This document shows, piece by piece, positions 12,931-24,514 of a stretch of DNA of 64,000 nucleotides. How positions within the stretch are numbered: the stretch's first letter is position 1; each line of letters starts with the position of its first letter. Source of the DNA: Hericium rajendrae (Eukaryota; Basidiomycota; Agaricomycetes; Russulales; Hericiaceae). The DNA lies in the NCBI GenBank assembly GCA_033439255.1, contig CM065878.1:992001-1056000 (forward strand). The letters are read 5' to 3'. Made by a program: the position numbers and the translations under genes. The notes under the pieces were generated by a model. That model saw only the letters and a program-made list of their open reading frames with translations, was not told where the DNA came from and did not search any database.

Positions 12931-15900
12931 ATGTCTCTGTTGTCCAAGAAGGAGGAGGAGAGCGGGCTCAGCTCCTACTACAACAACAAAACCACTATCA
13001 TCCAGGAAGCCCGTGTATTCAATGAATCACCCATCAGTCCCCGGAAATGCAGGGCATTGCTCACGCGCATAGTCTACCTGCTGTACATTGGAGAGACGTT
13101 TGGGACGCAGGAATCGACGACGTTGTTCTTTGGCACAACTAAGCTGTTTCAGCACAAGGATGTGAGTATCCATTAAACATAGCGTGAAAGCGCGCACTCA
13201 CAAATGCGTGTCTACTACAGAGTGCGCTGCGGCAGATGGTCTATCTCGCTATCAAAGAGTTAGCGACGACCGCCGAAGATGTTATCATGGTTACAAGTAG
13301 CATCATGAAAGACATGCAGCCAAACTCGGAGGTCATCTACCGACCGAATGCTATTCGTGCTCTATGCCGCATAATTGATGTATGTGTATACCTTGCTTGA
13401 GGATATCGATTAGCACTGCTAACGATGCCTAAAGCCTTCTATGGTGCAAGGTGTCGAGCGATTCTTCAAAGCCGCCATTGTCGATAGGACGCCCTCCATC
13501 TCGTCGGCTGCTCTCGTCTCCTCGTATCACCTATTCCCCGTTGCGAAGGACGTTGTGCGGCGATGGGCGAATGAAGCGCAAGAAGCGGTCAACGCTAAGT
13601 CCTCGTCTGGCCTGTTCTCCACGGGCTCTGCATCCTCGTATCTTGGTTTCGGCTCTGGCTCAACCCAGAACAGCGGTTACCAGCCCATGCCATCGACCAG
13701 TTACATCACCCAGTACCACGCTCTTGGATTGCTGTACCTCATCCGGCAGCAGGACCGAATGGCGGTCACGAAAATGATTCAGCAGCTCGGCGGTGGGAAG
13801 TCGGGATCAGGCTCCGTATTGAAGAATCCTATGGCGCTCTGCATGCTCATTCGTTACGCGGCCAAGGTGATGGAGGAGGATCCGAAGTATGTTTTCGAGT
13901 CGCGATCTTTCATCCTATTGACTAATTGCTTATTGCCACAAAGTGTACAAAGACAGATGTTTGAGATCCTTGAAGGCTGGCTTCGTCACAAGAGCGACAT
14001 GGTAAATCTGGAGGCTGCGCGGGCTATATGCGACATGAAGGGTGTGACCGCAACTCAGCTTACAAGATCAATTGCAGGTAGGGTGATATAATTGGCTTCT
14101 GGCTATGGTCCATCTCACGGTCTCGCAGTTCTTCAGCTCTTCCTATCCTCGCCAAAACCCATACTCAAATTCGCCGCAACCCGTAGTCTCGCCTCACTCG
14201 CGCTCACACATCCTGCCAGTGTTGCTTCGTGCAATGTCGACCTCGAAAACCTCATCTCAGATTCGAACAGAAGCGTCGCCACCTATGCAATCACAACGCT
14301 ACTCAAGGTACGAAGATTCTATCCACAGCGCTTTCCCCCATCTAATTATTGACTGTCCAGACTGGCAATGAGGCGTCTGTTGACCGTCTCATGAAGCAGA
14401 TTACCGGCTTCATGAGTGAGATCTCCGATGAGTTCAAGGTCATCATCGTAGATGCCATTCGTTCGCTTTGCCTCAAGTTCCCGACCAAGCATGTCTCCAT
14501 GCTTGGTTTCCTCTCGGGCGTTCTGCGGGACGAAGGTGGATACGACTTCAAGCGCGCAGTTGTCGAGGCCATCTTTGACATGATCAAGTTCATCGGCGAC
14601 TGCAAGGAGCAGGCGCTTTCGCACCTATGCGAATTTATCGAAGATTGTGAATTCACCAAGCTCTCGGTTCGCATCTTATACCTGCTCGGCATTGAGGGAC
14701 CGAAGGCCCCGCAGCCGACGAAGTACATCCGTTTCATCTACAACCGAGTTGTTCTCGAGAATGCGACGGTACGGGCAGCGGCCGTGTCGAGCTTGGCTAA
14801 GTTTGGTATTGGCGTTGATGATGGCAAGCTGCAGCGCAGCATCACCGTCCTGCTCAACCGGTTTGTCTCCATGCGCGAACGAATTCAGAGAAGCTCAACT
14901 GATATCTGCGTCTGTAGGTGTCTTGACGATATCGACGATGAGGTTCGGGATCGCGCTGCACTGTATCTGAAGGCATTGAAGGAACCCCTGCTGGCGGAGA
15001 CGTATGTCAAAGATGGTCAGTCTCAACTAATCATCGTGAAAATTGCGTATCTTTAAACGGCCACAGATTCTGTTCCTTCGTTGTCCGCTTTGGAGGCAAA
15101 GCTGGTCGCTTATGTGAATGAGCCTGATGCCGCCGAACAGCCATTCGACGTATCATCCGTTCCCAAGGTTAGCCGTGCACAGGCGGCGCAAGAAGCTGCT
15201 CGTAGGTCATTCTTGCCTGTATCTCAAAGCTATAATTTTCATGATCTTCTGAAGGCCCTAGCACCCTGGATACCATCGGCACGCCTTCAGTGCAAAAGAA
15301 GTCTGCCACACCTCCACCACCGACTGCCGAGGAGACTCGGTCTGCATATGCACAGCAGCTAGCCGATGTACCAGAACTGTCGTCATATGGGCCTGTGCTC
15401 AACAGCAGCGCCAAGCCGGCTCAACTGACGGAAAGCGAGACAGAATACCAAGTCACCTGTGTCAAGCACGTTTTCCAGGAGCACATTGTCTTCCAAGTGC
15501 GTGCATTTTGCTTACTATGTAGACGCTGTGCTGAACATGGTACAGTTCAACGTGTCGAATACACTACCCGATACAATTTTGGAACAGGTGTCTGTCATCA
15601 TGCAACCGTCGGCAGACTCAGGTTTGACGGAAGACTTCATCATTCCCATCCCTTCACTCTCCGCCTCCACGTCGCCTGGCATTGTTTATGTCTCGTTTAC
15701 TCGTGACTCTCCCGAGGAGTTCGCGACAGCCTCATTCCAGTGCATCCTCAAGTTCATCAGCAAGGAGGTAGACCCTACCACCGGCGAGCCAGAAGAGGAG
15801 GGCTACGAGGACGAATACCAGCTGGAGGATGTGGAGCTATCGGCCGGTGGGGACTACATTGTGCCCAGCTATGCGAACTTCTCCGCCGAATGGGATCGAC

Positions 15901-16258
15901 TGCGCGGCGGGTCGACAGCCACCGAGACGTTCGCGCTGTCAGCGATGGAAAGCATCAAGGGTAAGCCGCCTCGGGCTCCCGCTGTGGTACCCGCGTTGCT
16001 GACATACCCATGTTTTCAGCTGCGTGTGGTTCAATTGTCGAGATTCTGAATATGGAGGCGCTTGGCGGCTCGCAAAATCCCACGTCGACCTCGATACACA
16101 CGCTGCAGCTCTCGGGCCTGCTTACAGGTGGAGGCGGCAAAATTCTCGTGCGGTGTCGCATGACTTTCTCCAGGGGACAAGGAGTGACTCTAGAGCTTGG
16201 AGTGCGCGCGGAAAAGGCGGAGGCGTGCAACCTGGTCTTGGCAGCCATTGGAGGCTAG
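12931..16258 (+). CDS. SEC21: Coatomer subunit gamma (gamma-COP)
   Basis: A large subunit of the COPI coat, needed for Golgi-to-ER retrograde transport; it binds cargo and Arf1. The start [20 protein letters not shown] is followed by the alpha-solenoid (adaptin N) domain: [51 protein letters not shown], and later [20 protein letters not shown]. After a linker with [20 protein letters not shown] comes the C-terminal appendage ([30 protein letters not shown]-like part) ending in LAAIGG at 16258. About ten short introns were recognised; one at about 14077-14127 has donor gtagggtg. Full length, single copy expected, no oddities. The upstream neighbour CK1/Hrr25 acts on COPII and COPI traffic in yeast, but the adjacency is probably chance. 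Confidence 0.95.
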
Positions 16259-16684
16259 ATATATTGAACGGACTGTGTCGATACGTTATTTAATCCATGT
16301 TGATGTTTCTTAGGTGTGCGTGTCCGCGCGATAAGGATCGGGGTTGTTATATAGTAAGATCCGAGGTCGACGGCGAAGGAGCGACGTTTGTATAGCAACG
16401 TAGCTACTGTACCTGGGGATGATAAATGTGGGGCAAGGTGCCGAGCGCGTTGCACGGAGAACAGACACCAATGAACTGGATGATGTTGTGGGCGTTAGCG
16501 GAGTTCCGGGGCTAAGCGCGCGTCCGGGCATCCGGGCGTCCGGGTTTCCAACCGGGCGAAGCGTAATGTTCGTAAGACACCCGACGTGAAGTAAGGAGGC
16601 ACGAAGTGTACATGGTCTCATTCGCCTCCTCCCCATTATCCTATTTATCCTACCCGTGCGCTCGTCTTCGATATCCCAACAACC
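16259..16684. other. Intergenic: SEC21 3' end and pantothenate kinase promoter
   Basis: 426 bases. No gene, repeat or clear TATA box close to the next start. A GC-rich imperfect direct repeat (cgtccgggcatccgggcgtccggg, near 16523-16546) is the only visible pattern. Confidence 0.5.
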
Positions 16685-18452
16685 ATGACTGCACCCCCCC
16701 TTCCGGCGCCAAAGGTTATCCACGTCGACACTCGCGGTGCGGTCATACTGAGTGAGGAATCGCCCGAGGTTCGTGCGTCCCAGACGCTCTCCCTGTGACG
16801 TCGTGCTCATGTATCTGCCGATCCAGACTCGAGATAGTCGGGGGATCTACCTTCCCAATTACATTGAGCCCGTGTCGCACATAGCGGTTGACGTGAGTAC
16901 ATAGCGAATGGCGCAATGCACACTGTCTGACCCGTGTCTGCTGCCTTAGATCGGAGGCTCGCTTGCAAAGGTCGTTTACTTCACCCGCTCACCCGAACCA
17001 CCAGCCTCTCCGTCCATCGCCGCCACGAATGGAGACACCTCGATCAGCGACATCTCGACGTCAGGCGCCTCCTCGCCGAGCTCAGACTCCTCCCGCCTAT
17101 CACCACCTCTCAGCTCGTCCGAGCCTAAGCAAAACGGCGCCCTGACCCCTCTGGTCCTCGAGAACCACAACTCGCATCAGAATGGCAATGGCCTCGCCGC
17201 GCAGCAGCAGCAGCAGAGCATGCTGCGCGACACCCTCCTGCGCCGCACATCGCTGCAGCACTTCCCGGGCGGGTCCCTCAACTTCGAGCGCTTCGAGACG
17301 GACAACGTGCACGAGTGCGTCGACTTCATCCAGGGCCTGATCGAGCGCTCGGCGCGCGTGAACGGCGTCTCGCTCGAGGAGATGCGCAAGGGCGTGAAGA
17401 TCATCGCGACGGGCGGCGGCGCGCACCGGTTCTACGAGCTGTTCAGCGAGACGCTCGGCATCGAGGTGCGGTCGGAGGACGAGATGGAGTGTCTCATTGA
17501 GGGTCTGAAGTTCATCACGCTCATCCCGAACGAGGCGTACTACTTCTCGGACGAGCTCATCCAGTCAGTTACGCATCCGCCCCCGTCGGGGTCGGGGAAG
17601 AACCATCCGCCAATGCTCGAACGGCCAAGCCCAAATCCACCACAGTACGCAGTCACGTTCGAGAAGAACCCATCGCCGGAGCTTCCTTGTCTTCTGGTCA
17701 ATATCGGGTCTGGTGTATCCGTGATTAGAGTCGACGAAGACGGAAAGTATGAGCGTGTTAGCGGAACGAGTCTCGGAGGTGGTACTCTTTGGGGCCTGTT
17801 GAGTCTGCTGACCCCAGCGACGACGTTCGATGGTATGTCCCATACCCGTTCGTCGCTCGCAAGCTGATGCTGATACGTCTGGTAGAAATGCTGGCCCTTT
17901 CCGAGAAGGGAGATAATGCCAATGTTGATATGCTGGTCGGCGACATCTATGGCCAAGATTACAGCAAGCTCGGCCTCAAGTCGACCACTATCGCCAGCTC
18001 GTTCGGCAAGGTTTTCAAGGGGCAGACGAAGCATCATTACTCGCCTGAGGATATCAGCAAGAGCCTGCTGTACGCCATCTCAAACAACATCGGTCAGATC
18101 GCGTAGGTGGCTCTACGTTTAGGTTCGATCCATGTGCTGATCGTTCTTCTCAGATACATGAACGCGGAGAAGTACAACCTGGACAGGATATACTTCAGCG
18201 GATTCTTCATTCGCGGTCATGCGTCAACGATCGCAACGTTGTCCTATGCTATCCGGTTCTGGAGTAAAGGAACGAAGCGCGCTTTGTTTCTGCGACACGA
18301 GGGCTTCCTGTGAGCACGGCCGCCTTTGCCCTTTGCTGTGTCGCTAAACTAACGGCTACCCATGATGCAGCGGTGCCATCGGTGCATGGATCAAGAACAT
18401 CGACGGGGAACACCACGGCGAATCGTTGCATGAACCGTTGCCCGAACCATGA
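16685..18452 (+). CDS. CAB1: Pantothenate kinase, eukaryotic type II
   Basis: Phosphorylates pantothenate with ATP, the committed step of coenzyme A synthesis, in the cytosol. The start MTAPPLPAPKVIHVDTRGA leads through two introns to AVDIGGSLAKVVYFTRS, the phosphate-binding motif. A Ser/Gln-rich insert follows (about residues 60-130). The conserved core then runs FERFETDNVHECVDFIQGLI, IIATGGGAHRFYELF, CLLVNIGSGVSVIRVDEDG, YERVSGTSLGGGTLWGLL, VGDIYGQDYSKLGLKSTTIA, DRIYFSGFFIRGH, and ends GESLHEPLPEP at 18452. Introns join in frame throughout. The Ser/Gln insert between the DIGG motif and the core is longer than in mammalian catalytic domains; such inserts are frequent in fungi. No CoA-feedback residues can be judged by eye. 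Confidence 0.94.
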
Positions 18453-18810
18453 CTAGAGACCGTGTTTTGAGACTTGATCTGACGCATATTCACCCCATTT
18501 ACCCTGCACGCCACGCTTGCATATGCTGTAAAATTAAATTATTGTATGTAGCTTTTCACCAGATAATTATGGAGTTAATGCTCGTTTCCTTGGCTGAGCG
18601 TGCTCAGCTGTGGAACGCTGGGCTTGCTATACAGCTGTACATGTACAGTAATGCTATCCGCAATGTTAATGCTGGACTGCAATGGTGAGGCAGGCATCGG
18701 CATAATCTGTCGAGCGCAGATCTCTTTTATCGAGTGTAGTGACGGTTAGTCTAAGAGCACTATCTTCGACCACATGGCGGCTGGACTCGGTAGCAGAAGA
18801 GCTGATTCAG
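18453..18810. other. Intergenic: pantothenate kinase 3' region
   Basis: AT-richer tail after the kinase stop. It probably holds the 3'UTR. No feature beyond short AT runs. Confidence 0.4.
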
Positions 18811-18813
18811 ATT

Positions 18814-18977
18814 AGAGACTTTTCGCAACCCTCCGACTCGAACCCAACCAGTCGAGCCACAGGCTCCATAAGTCGCTCCACCCTGCCATCCACGCCAACT
18901 TACAGCTGCATCTCAGTCGGACTCGGCACTCCACTAGTCGAGTCCGAGTCCGAGTCGGTCGGTTGCGAAAAGTCTCT
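18814..18977. mobile_element. MITE-like element, 164 bp, perfect 17-bp terminal inverted repeats
   Basis: The left end agagacttttcgcaacc (18814-18830) is the exact reverse complement of the right end ggttgcgaaaagtctct (18961-18977). The repeat continues inward imperfectly through a cgactcg / cgagtcg block, giving arms of roughly 27 bases. The flanks carry the same three bases, att, at 18811-18813 and 18978-18980, which would be a 3-bp target-site duplication. The inside is rich in gactcg/cgagtc hexamers and codes for nothing. This is the build of a non-autonomous DNA transposon. A 3-bp duplication is typical of PIF/Harbinger elements, but ATT is not the usual TWA, so the superfamily stays open. 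No transposase is present. Confidence 0.7.
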
Positions 18978-19711
18978 ATTGCTTGCTCGGCCGACTGTCA
19001 GAACCAAGAGAGTCGAAGGCTCTGTAAGGCAAACTGCAAGGTACAGTCGAGCTCAATGATGGGCCGATGGCAAATCAAAACACGTCATAGCCGGTTGTAC
19101 CGGCAAGATGCCGAGATCGGAGCGAAAGCAGATCCGATGTACGAAAACAGCTGTACGCCGGTTCACTGCTTAATTATAGGCTCTTTACAAATTTAGCGAC
19201 GACGAACACCGGTCCAGAGAAACAGACGTGAAGGAGATTGGCTGTACGTCCGGAGAAACTGATGCCTGAGCTGTGGCCATAGGCTACAGCCGGATAGCCA
19301 TATGGATGTGGTTCAGGTGGTACACTGCAGTATGGAAGCGGTGATGTCAATCATGAACACACAGGCACGGTGGAAACGGAGTGTGGGTCCCGCAGCGACA
19401 ATGGGTGAATCTTATGAACTTGGCGTGATAACAACGAGTACTATTGTCAAGATTGTGCGACAGTAGTCTGAATACGAGCAGACAACGGTGAGGGTGAAGG
19501 ACAAGGAGTATGAGGAATTGAAATGTCGCACAAGGGTGAGACCGTGAGAAAGATTGTTTGCGTTCATAGCGAAGCGACAGTCCAAATCGGTATGCTGTAA
19601 GCTGCTATAATTTCCGATTATGCCTCTTGTCAGCCCATTCGCCCCTTTGTAACTTGCTCCAACTTACTCCCCTCCACCCCTCGCATTGTCGTTCGCCTCC
19701 CCGTCCTTGCC
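18978..19711. other. Intergenic: promoter region of triple homeodomain gene
   Basis: 730 bases without gene. C/T-rich leader (about 19660-19705) just above the start codon. No other feature recognised. Confidence 0.4.
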
Positions 19712-21495
19712 ATGGAACGGGCCTTTTCTTCCTGGCCCCAGTCGGCAGAAGAGCCTCCGAAGCAGCCAGAGGATTCCAAGGACAAGCCTAAGAAGCCCCG
19801 TCACCGCCATACGGCGGTTCAATTAGCAGCGTTGAATGAGCTTTATGATAAAAACGAGCATCCTTCTTTAGATGAGCGAACTGCTTTGGCAGAACGTCTT
19901 GGAATGTGCGTCCGCTCTCTATGTCTCCTGCCGCTTTTGATCATCTTTGGCTAATTTGCATTTCGGAAATTTCTTCTTCATCGCAGGGAGACAAAGACTG
20001 TCAACGCCTGGTTCCAAAACAAAAGGGCTTCTGCCAAGAAACGACATCGCGGAGCGGTCCCTCACGCTGTAGAGCTCCCTCCTATATCTTCGTTGCTTGC
20101 ATCTACTTCCTCGTCAAAGTCCGCCCGGGCCCCCAGTGAGTTCGACGACGCAGAGCTCCATCCTACTTTGCCGCCCCCGCGGTTAGAGAAGCCCGAAGCA
20201 GCCTCACCCGACGCCGTAAAGCACGAGCCGCCACAACAACAATCTGCCTTTTACGCGGGTAATCCCGAACACCGACATCTATACGAGACAAATAGTCCGG
20301 AAATGCCTCCTCGTCCTCGCATGCGCATGCGGCCTTCTCCCCAGCAGACCGAAGAGCTGCGAAAGTATTACCAGAAAAATCAGCATCCAAGCAAAGAGCA
20401 GCGAGAAGCGTTCGCTAAGCAGATCGGGATGTGCGTATTTCCTTATTCGTCATATAGACTCGGCTGAGCAAAGTCTGTGCAGGCGTAGCCAGAGCGTGAC
20501 AAATTGGTTCCAGAATCAGCGCAGTATGGCTAGGAAGCGTCAAGAAGAGGATGCGGAGCTTTCGTCTCTGCCTTCACTCCCCGACAAGCCCAAGTCGGAA
20601 GGACATTCTCATTCTGCCGACTCTCGGCGCTATTCTCCCTATCCGCCTGCCAGCAATCACCCATCACTACGGTTGCGTTCTTCCCATCCGTCAATAGCGA
20701 CACTCGTCCACAGGCAAACACGGTCGCCAAGCGCTCCACCTTCGAACGCTTCCGTCTCTTCTCGAGCATCACCTTTTCGTAATGTTCCACCCTCACAACG
20801 TCCCCGAAGAACACGGCCGGAGCCTCATCAATTAGAAGCGCTCCAGAAACTTTACAATCGCACGTCCAGTCCATCCATCGACGAGCGCACAGCCCTCGCG
20901 CTTGAAGTCGGAATGTGAGTCTACCAACTGGTGTACTTGGGTACACGCCTGGATCGATGCTCACACGCCATTGTGCAATTCTCCCAGGGATGTGGCAAAG
21001 GTGACGAACTGGTTCCGCAACCTGCGTCAGACCGCGCGCAAACGTGCGAAAAAGCCTGGCGACGACGGGGACACGGACAGCGTGCAGCTGAACTCGGCGT
21101 CTGTCTCGCGGGGCGCTACGCCGTCGTTCGGGTCATCGTCATCCGGCGCGATGGAGGACCATGACATGGACACGGAGGTGGACGATGCCGATGCCGACGC
21201 CGAGCGCATGGACGAGGACGAAGACGAGTCTCCTCGGCGCGCTGTGCATTCCGATGCTGGTAGCGATGACGAGTATGAAGAGGCTGTCACGCCCTCTCCC
21301 GAGCCCTCGCCATCGCCGCCGCCGGCTTCGCTGAGTCCAGCGACGTTCACCGCCGTCCCGCGCGCACATAGACCGCGGATGGGCGTGGATCTCGCGGAGC
21401 CGGTGGCTTACCCCAAGGCCCACGAGCCCATATCGGGTGTGAAGGTAGAAGACGCGCTTCTGCTGCTAGGCTTCCACCAACACATCGTGCACTGA
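19712..21495 (+). CDS. Protein with three homeodomains (putative transcription factor)
   Basis: Four exons (19712-19905, 19987-20430, 20483-20914, 20988-21495) join to 525 aa. Homeodomain 1 covers about residues 28-85 with recognition helix VNAWFQNKRASAKKR; homeodomain 2 about 172-233 with VTNWFQNQRSMARKR; homeodomain 3 about 315-377 with VTNWFRNLRQTARKR. All keep the W-F-x-N core and basic ends. Each is preceded by an ERTALA or EQREAFA helix and by a Gly-Met just before an intron. All three introns are phase 2 and fall at that same Gly-Met position. Linkers are Ser/Pro-rich. The C-tail is acidic (about residues 400-440) and ends HQHIVH. Presumably nuclear and DNA-binding. Not adjacent to pheromone or other mating-type genes here, so I do not call it a mating-type HD protein. 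Confidence 0.88.
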
Positions 21496-23371
21496 TATTG
21501 TACGTCCCCATGCTGCATCCTCCTGGCGCGCACTCACGCCGCCGCAGTATGATCTAATCTCGAAATCAAGCCGTACCCTGCAATTATATGCTTCCATAAT
21601 CCACCCACTGCGTATCTACGAACTCTTCTAGTGCTTCATCAAAGCGAACTGTCCATGTCGTCCAGACACGCGGACAGCGCACATCTCATTTATACTTATC
21701 TCATCTCTTCCTGTCACCCGCACGCTAGCAATATGCACTTCTACCTATCTATATATGTGTGTATAGCGTCGTACTCGTGTAGCCCTGTGTGTCATGTCAT
21801 TTGTCTGTCCCTCGCGCCGCGAGGCAGCGTTTCTTGTTTATCAGTGCACATGTTCGGTACAGAAATACACTACGTTCTTGCTCAGCTGCGTGAGGAGTGG
21901 GGCGGAGCCAGAAGGCGCCATAGGCTGCCTTCTTTAATTGTAGGCGAGGTTCTGGTGTCGTCATTAGGCGGCAACTTTTGCTCGGCGTGGACGTCGACGT
22001 GGATAGAATGCCGGTCGTATGAGTTGATTAGGATTGCGCCTGGTCCTGTGGGGTGAGGTCGGCTGGGGCTGTGATGACCATAGCTCTCAGCGGAGACGGC
22101 CAAGTGCGCCTCTTGGCTCAAAGGTGGTCCAAGCTGTGTCCGTCTGCCCGGCCCACCGAGCGCACACTTCCAAGCTCCGTTTAATCTTCACAAGAAACAC
22201 CGTCTGCGTTCCCCAAATACCCGCCGGAGCTTGAAGCTGGCTCCCCGCACATGCACGAGAACCGGTGATTCAGAGGAGGAGCTGGTGGGTTCAAGACGCC
22301 GAGCAGCTCAGGCACGGCGGTATTAATGTGCTGAATGTGCTGCCAATCAGCGCACGCTGCCAGCGCCCGGGGCATCTTATGTAGTGGTCCGCGAGGCTCC
22401 AATCGTTGTAGTCTGTTAGACCGGCGACGGTCCATCGAGGTCGAGGATGGTGGATCGCTCGGCTCGGCCCCGCGCTGCATCGAATGCTGCGCAATCTGTA
22501 GAGGAAAGAGGTATCAGAACAGGTTGCGCATGCGCACCATCGACAGGGCTTCATTTATGTAGTTCTCGAAATCTCGAATGGCCAGGGTCGGTGTGGCAGG
22601 ACGCGTACGCGCGCGGACGGAGAGAGATGAACATTGCATGGACCCGCGAAGTGGGCCTCATGCGGGGTTCGAGGTACGTATGGAAGGGGCGGATCGGGGG
22701 GAAGAGGGAATTGAGATCGGAGGGAAGGCGGAGGGAAAAATTAATGATGCCAGGAATAGCTCGGTGTGTCGAGTTGGCACGTTGCGTCCATGTCTGGTGT
22801 TTAAATACGTGTGGGGAAGCAAAGTGCCCGCTGCAAGAGGACTGGGGACGCAATTAGCGACTTCGAGAATGTGCTTACCCTCATTCGAGACGGTGGGGAT
22901 TCTGCGAAGCACAACTCCATATCAATGGACGATTATTATGGACATCACACGCACCGGGCCAACTTGTAACTATAAACAGAAAGCGAAACCGTAATGGTAT
23001 TGATCATAATCAAGGGCGACTAGGCCATCTATGTATTCAAGACGAGTCCGACGAGTCTGTACGTATTGTATAAGTAATGTAAACCAACGAATTTTATCTA
23101 GGGAAGTAGTGCATGCGGAGAACAGACGAATAAGTAGTACGGATAGGTGTAGAACGATGCACGAGAACGAAGCTCGAAGGGGGTATGGGACAGTGCTAAA
23201 AGATACACAGTTGTAACAGCAACGGGGGCGGTGTGGTAGGATAGTACTGTAAGATGCCGGTGAACGAAACATGATTTCAGTGCCAATTAAAGTCCAAGCC
23301 GTGAGGGTACAAACGAGCGAAAGTCCGTCACCGTAGGACGAAATAAATACCACATCTTAGTGTACAGATGG
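21496..23371. other. Intergenic, tail-to-tail region
   Basis: 1.9 kb between a plus-strand gene and a minus-strand gene, thus mostly two 3' regions. ORFs up to 141 codons occur but overlap on both strands and show no known domain. No repeat or RNA gene found. Confidence 0.45.
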
Positions 23372-24514
23372 TCACGCGAGCGCAGCGAGGCCGAGCACCA
23401 TCCACGCGCACACGCCAAAGCCGAGGCATACCCCGAGTTTGAGGGAGGCACTGCTCGCCGCCGCCGCCTCGGACTTGCGCGGGCGCGGTGGGGCCTCTTT
23501 GACGCGCGCCTCGAGATGCGCAGACGCGGTCGCGCGCGCTACCGCGATGAGCTGGTCGCCCGTGCCGGCCGGCGCGAGGTCGAGGGAAAGTTCCCGTGCG
23601 GTGCGCATCAGAGTCGAGATGGCATCCGAGCCGGCTGGTGTCAGGAAGACGTCGTCGGACACGAGGGGGGGCTTGTCAGTGGGTGCAGGGACGATCAGGC
23701 CGTGCGATGGAGGCGCAGAAGACGCGATCTGGCCGGAGGTGGGGCTGATGGTGCAGTCGAAATCGCGCAGGAGAATTTCAGCGATGGCGGGCCAGACGGG
23801 CTGGTGGCCGAGCGTCGGAGAGATAATGCTCGCGTCGATACAAGCCTGCGGGAAATTCTCCGACGAAAATGGAGGGCTCGTGGAAACATGGGTGGGATGA
23901 TCGGGCCGCTCGCCGAGCGACGGAGAAGTCGGGGATGAGTGATGGAGATCGGCGGCCTTGTCTTGGTAGGTGGAGAATCCTGCAGATGGGAGCAATCGTA
24001 GGGTCTCCTCAACCCGTTCGCGCTCCTGGCGGCGCCAAGCCGTCTCAACCATGCGGCCGTCCACCTCCCACATGCCGCACAAGCAGCCCACCTCCTTTGC
24101 ATCGCCAGCGGTACCTGCGTCCCGCTTGCGAGAGGGAATGAGACTAGAGCCAGCCCATGCGAAGGGGTCGGATCCGAAAACCTGCACGTTATATCGGAGG
24201 CACTCCGCGCACAAACCTCGGGTGCAGGATAGGAGCGTAGACGTTAGATTGTGTGCCGTCTCGTCAAGCAGAGTTGATAGGACCATTGGGTGCAGATAGG
24301 CACGGATGATGAGGAGGATCTCGACGGGGAGAGACAGGATGGAGGTGACAGTGATTGGCGCCGTGCGCCACGAGCGGATGGTGATGATGCGATCTAGAAT
24401 GCGCAGCTCCGGGGAACGATGAGCCAGGATGGCATGCGCCAGGTAGGTACGCGACACGCGCAGCGTCGCCGTGTTGCAGTCATCGGCGGAAGGAAGAACG
24501 GCTGAAGTAGACAT
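23372..24514 (-). CDS. F-box-like orphan protein with C-terminal membrane segment
   Basis: An uninterrupted 380-aa frame starting MSTSAVLPSADDCNTATLRV. Residues about 56-74 (TSILSLPVEILLIIRAYL) resemble an F-box start (LP-x-E-I-L-x-x-I). A Cys-containing stretch follows (SCTRGLCAECLRYNV and GCLCGMWEV, about residues 93-150), then a Ser/Pro-rich middle and a basic stretch (EAPPRPRKSEAAAA). The last 22 residues are hydrophobic (LGVCLGFGVCAWMVLGLAALA), as in a tail anchor. If both readings hold, it would be an SCF-type adaptor fixed to a membrane, but this is inference. Basidiomycete genomes hold many such orphan genes. No intron was needed. An alternative is an unrelated basidiomycete-specific protein. 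Confidence 0.65.
   Translation of the reverse strand: MSTSAVLPSADDCNTATLRVSRTYLAHAILAHRSPELRILDRIITIRSWRTAPITVTSILSLPVEILLIIRAYLHPMVLSTLLDETAHNLTSTLLSCTRGLCAECLRYNVQVFGSDPFAWAGSSLIPSRKRDAGTAGDAKEVGCLCGMWEVDGRMVETAWRRQERERVEETLRLLPSAGFSTYQDKAADLHHSSPTSPSLGERPDHPTHVSTSPPFSSENFPQACIDASIISPTLGHQPVWPAIAEILLRDFDCTISPTSGQIASSAPPSHGLIVPAPTDKPPLVSDDVFLTPAGSDAISTLMRTARELSLDLAPAGTGDQLIAVARATASAHLEARVKEAPPRPRKSEAAAASSASLKLGVCLGFGVCAWMVLGLAALA

Noticed and set aside
18836-18960. gactcgaaccc resembling a tRNA B box
   Set aside because: It lies inside the inverted-repeat element, no A box or acceptor stem pairing is present around it.
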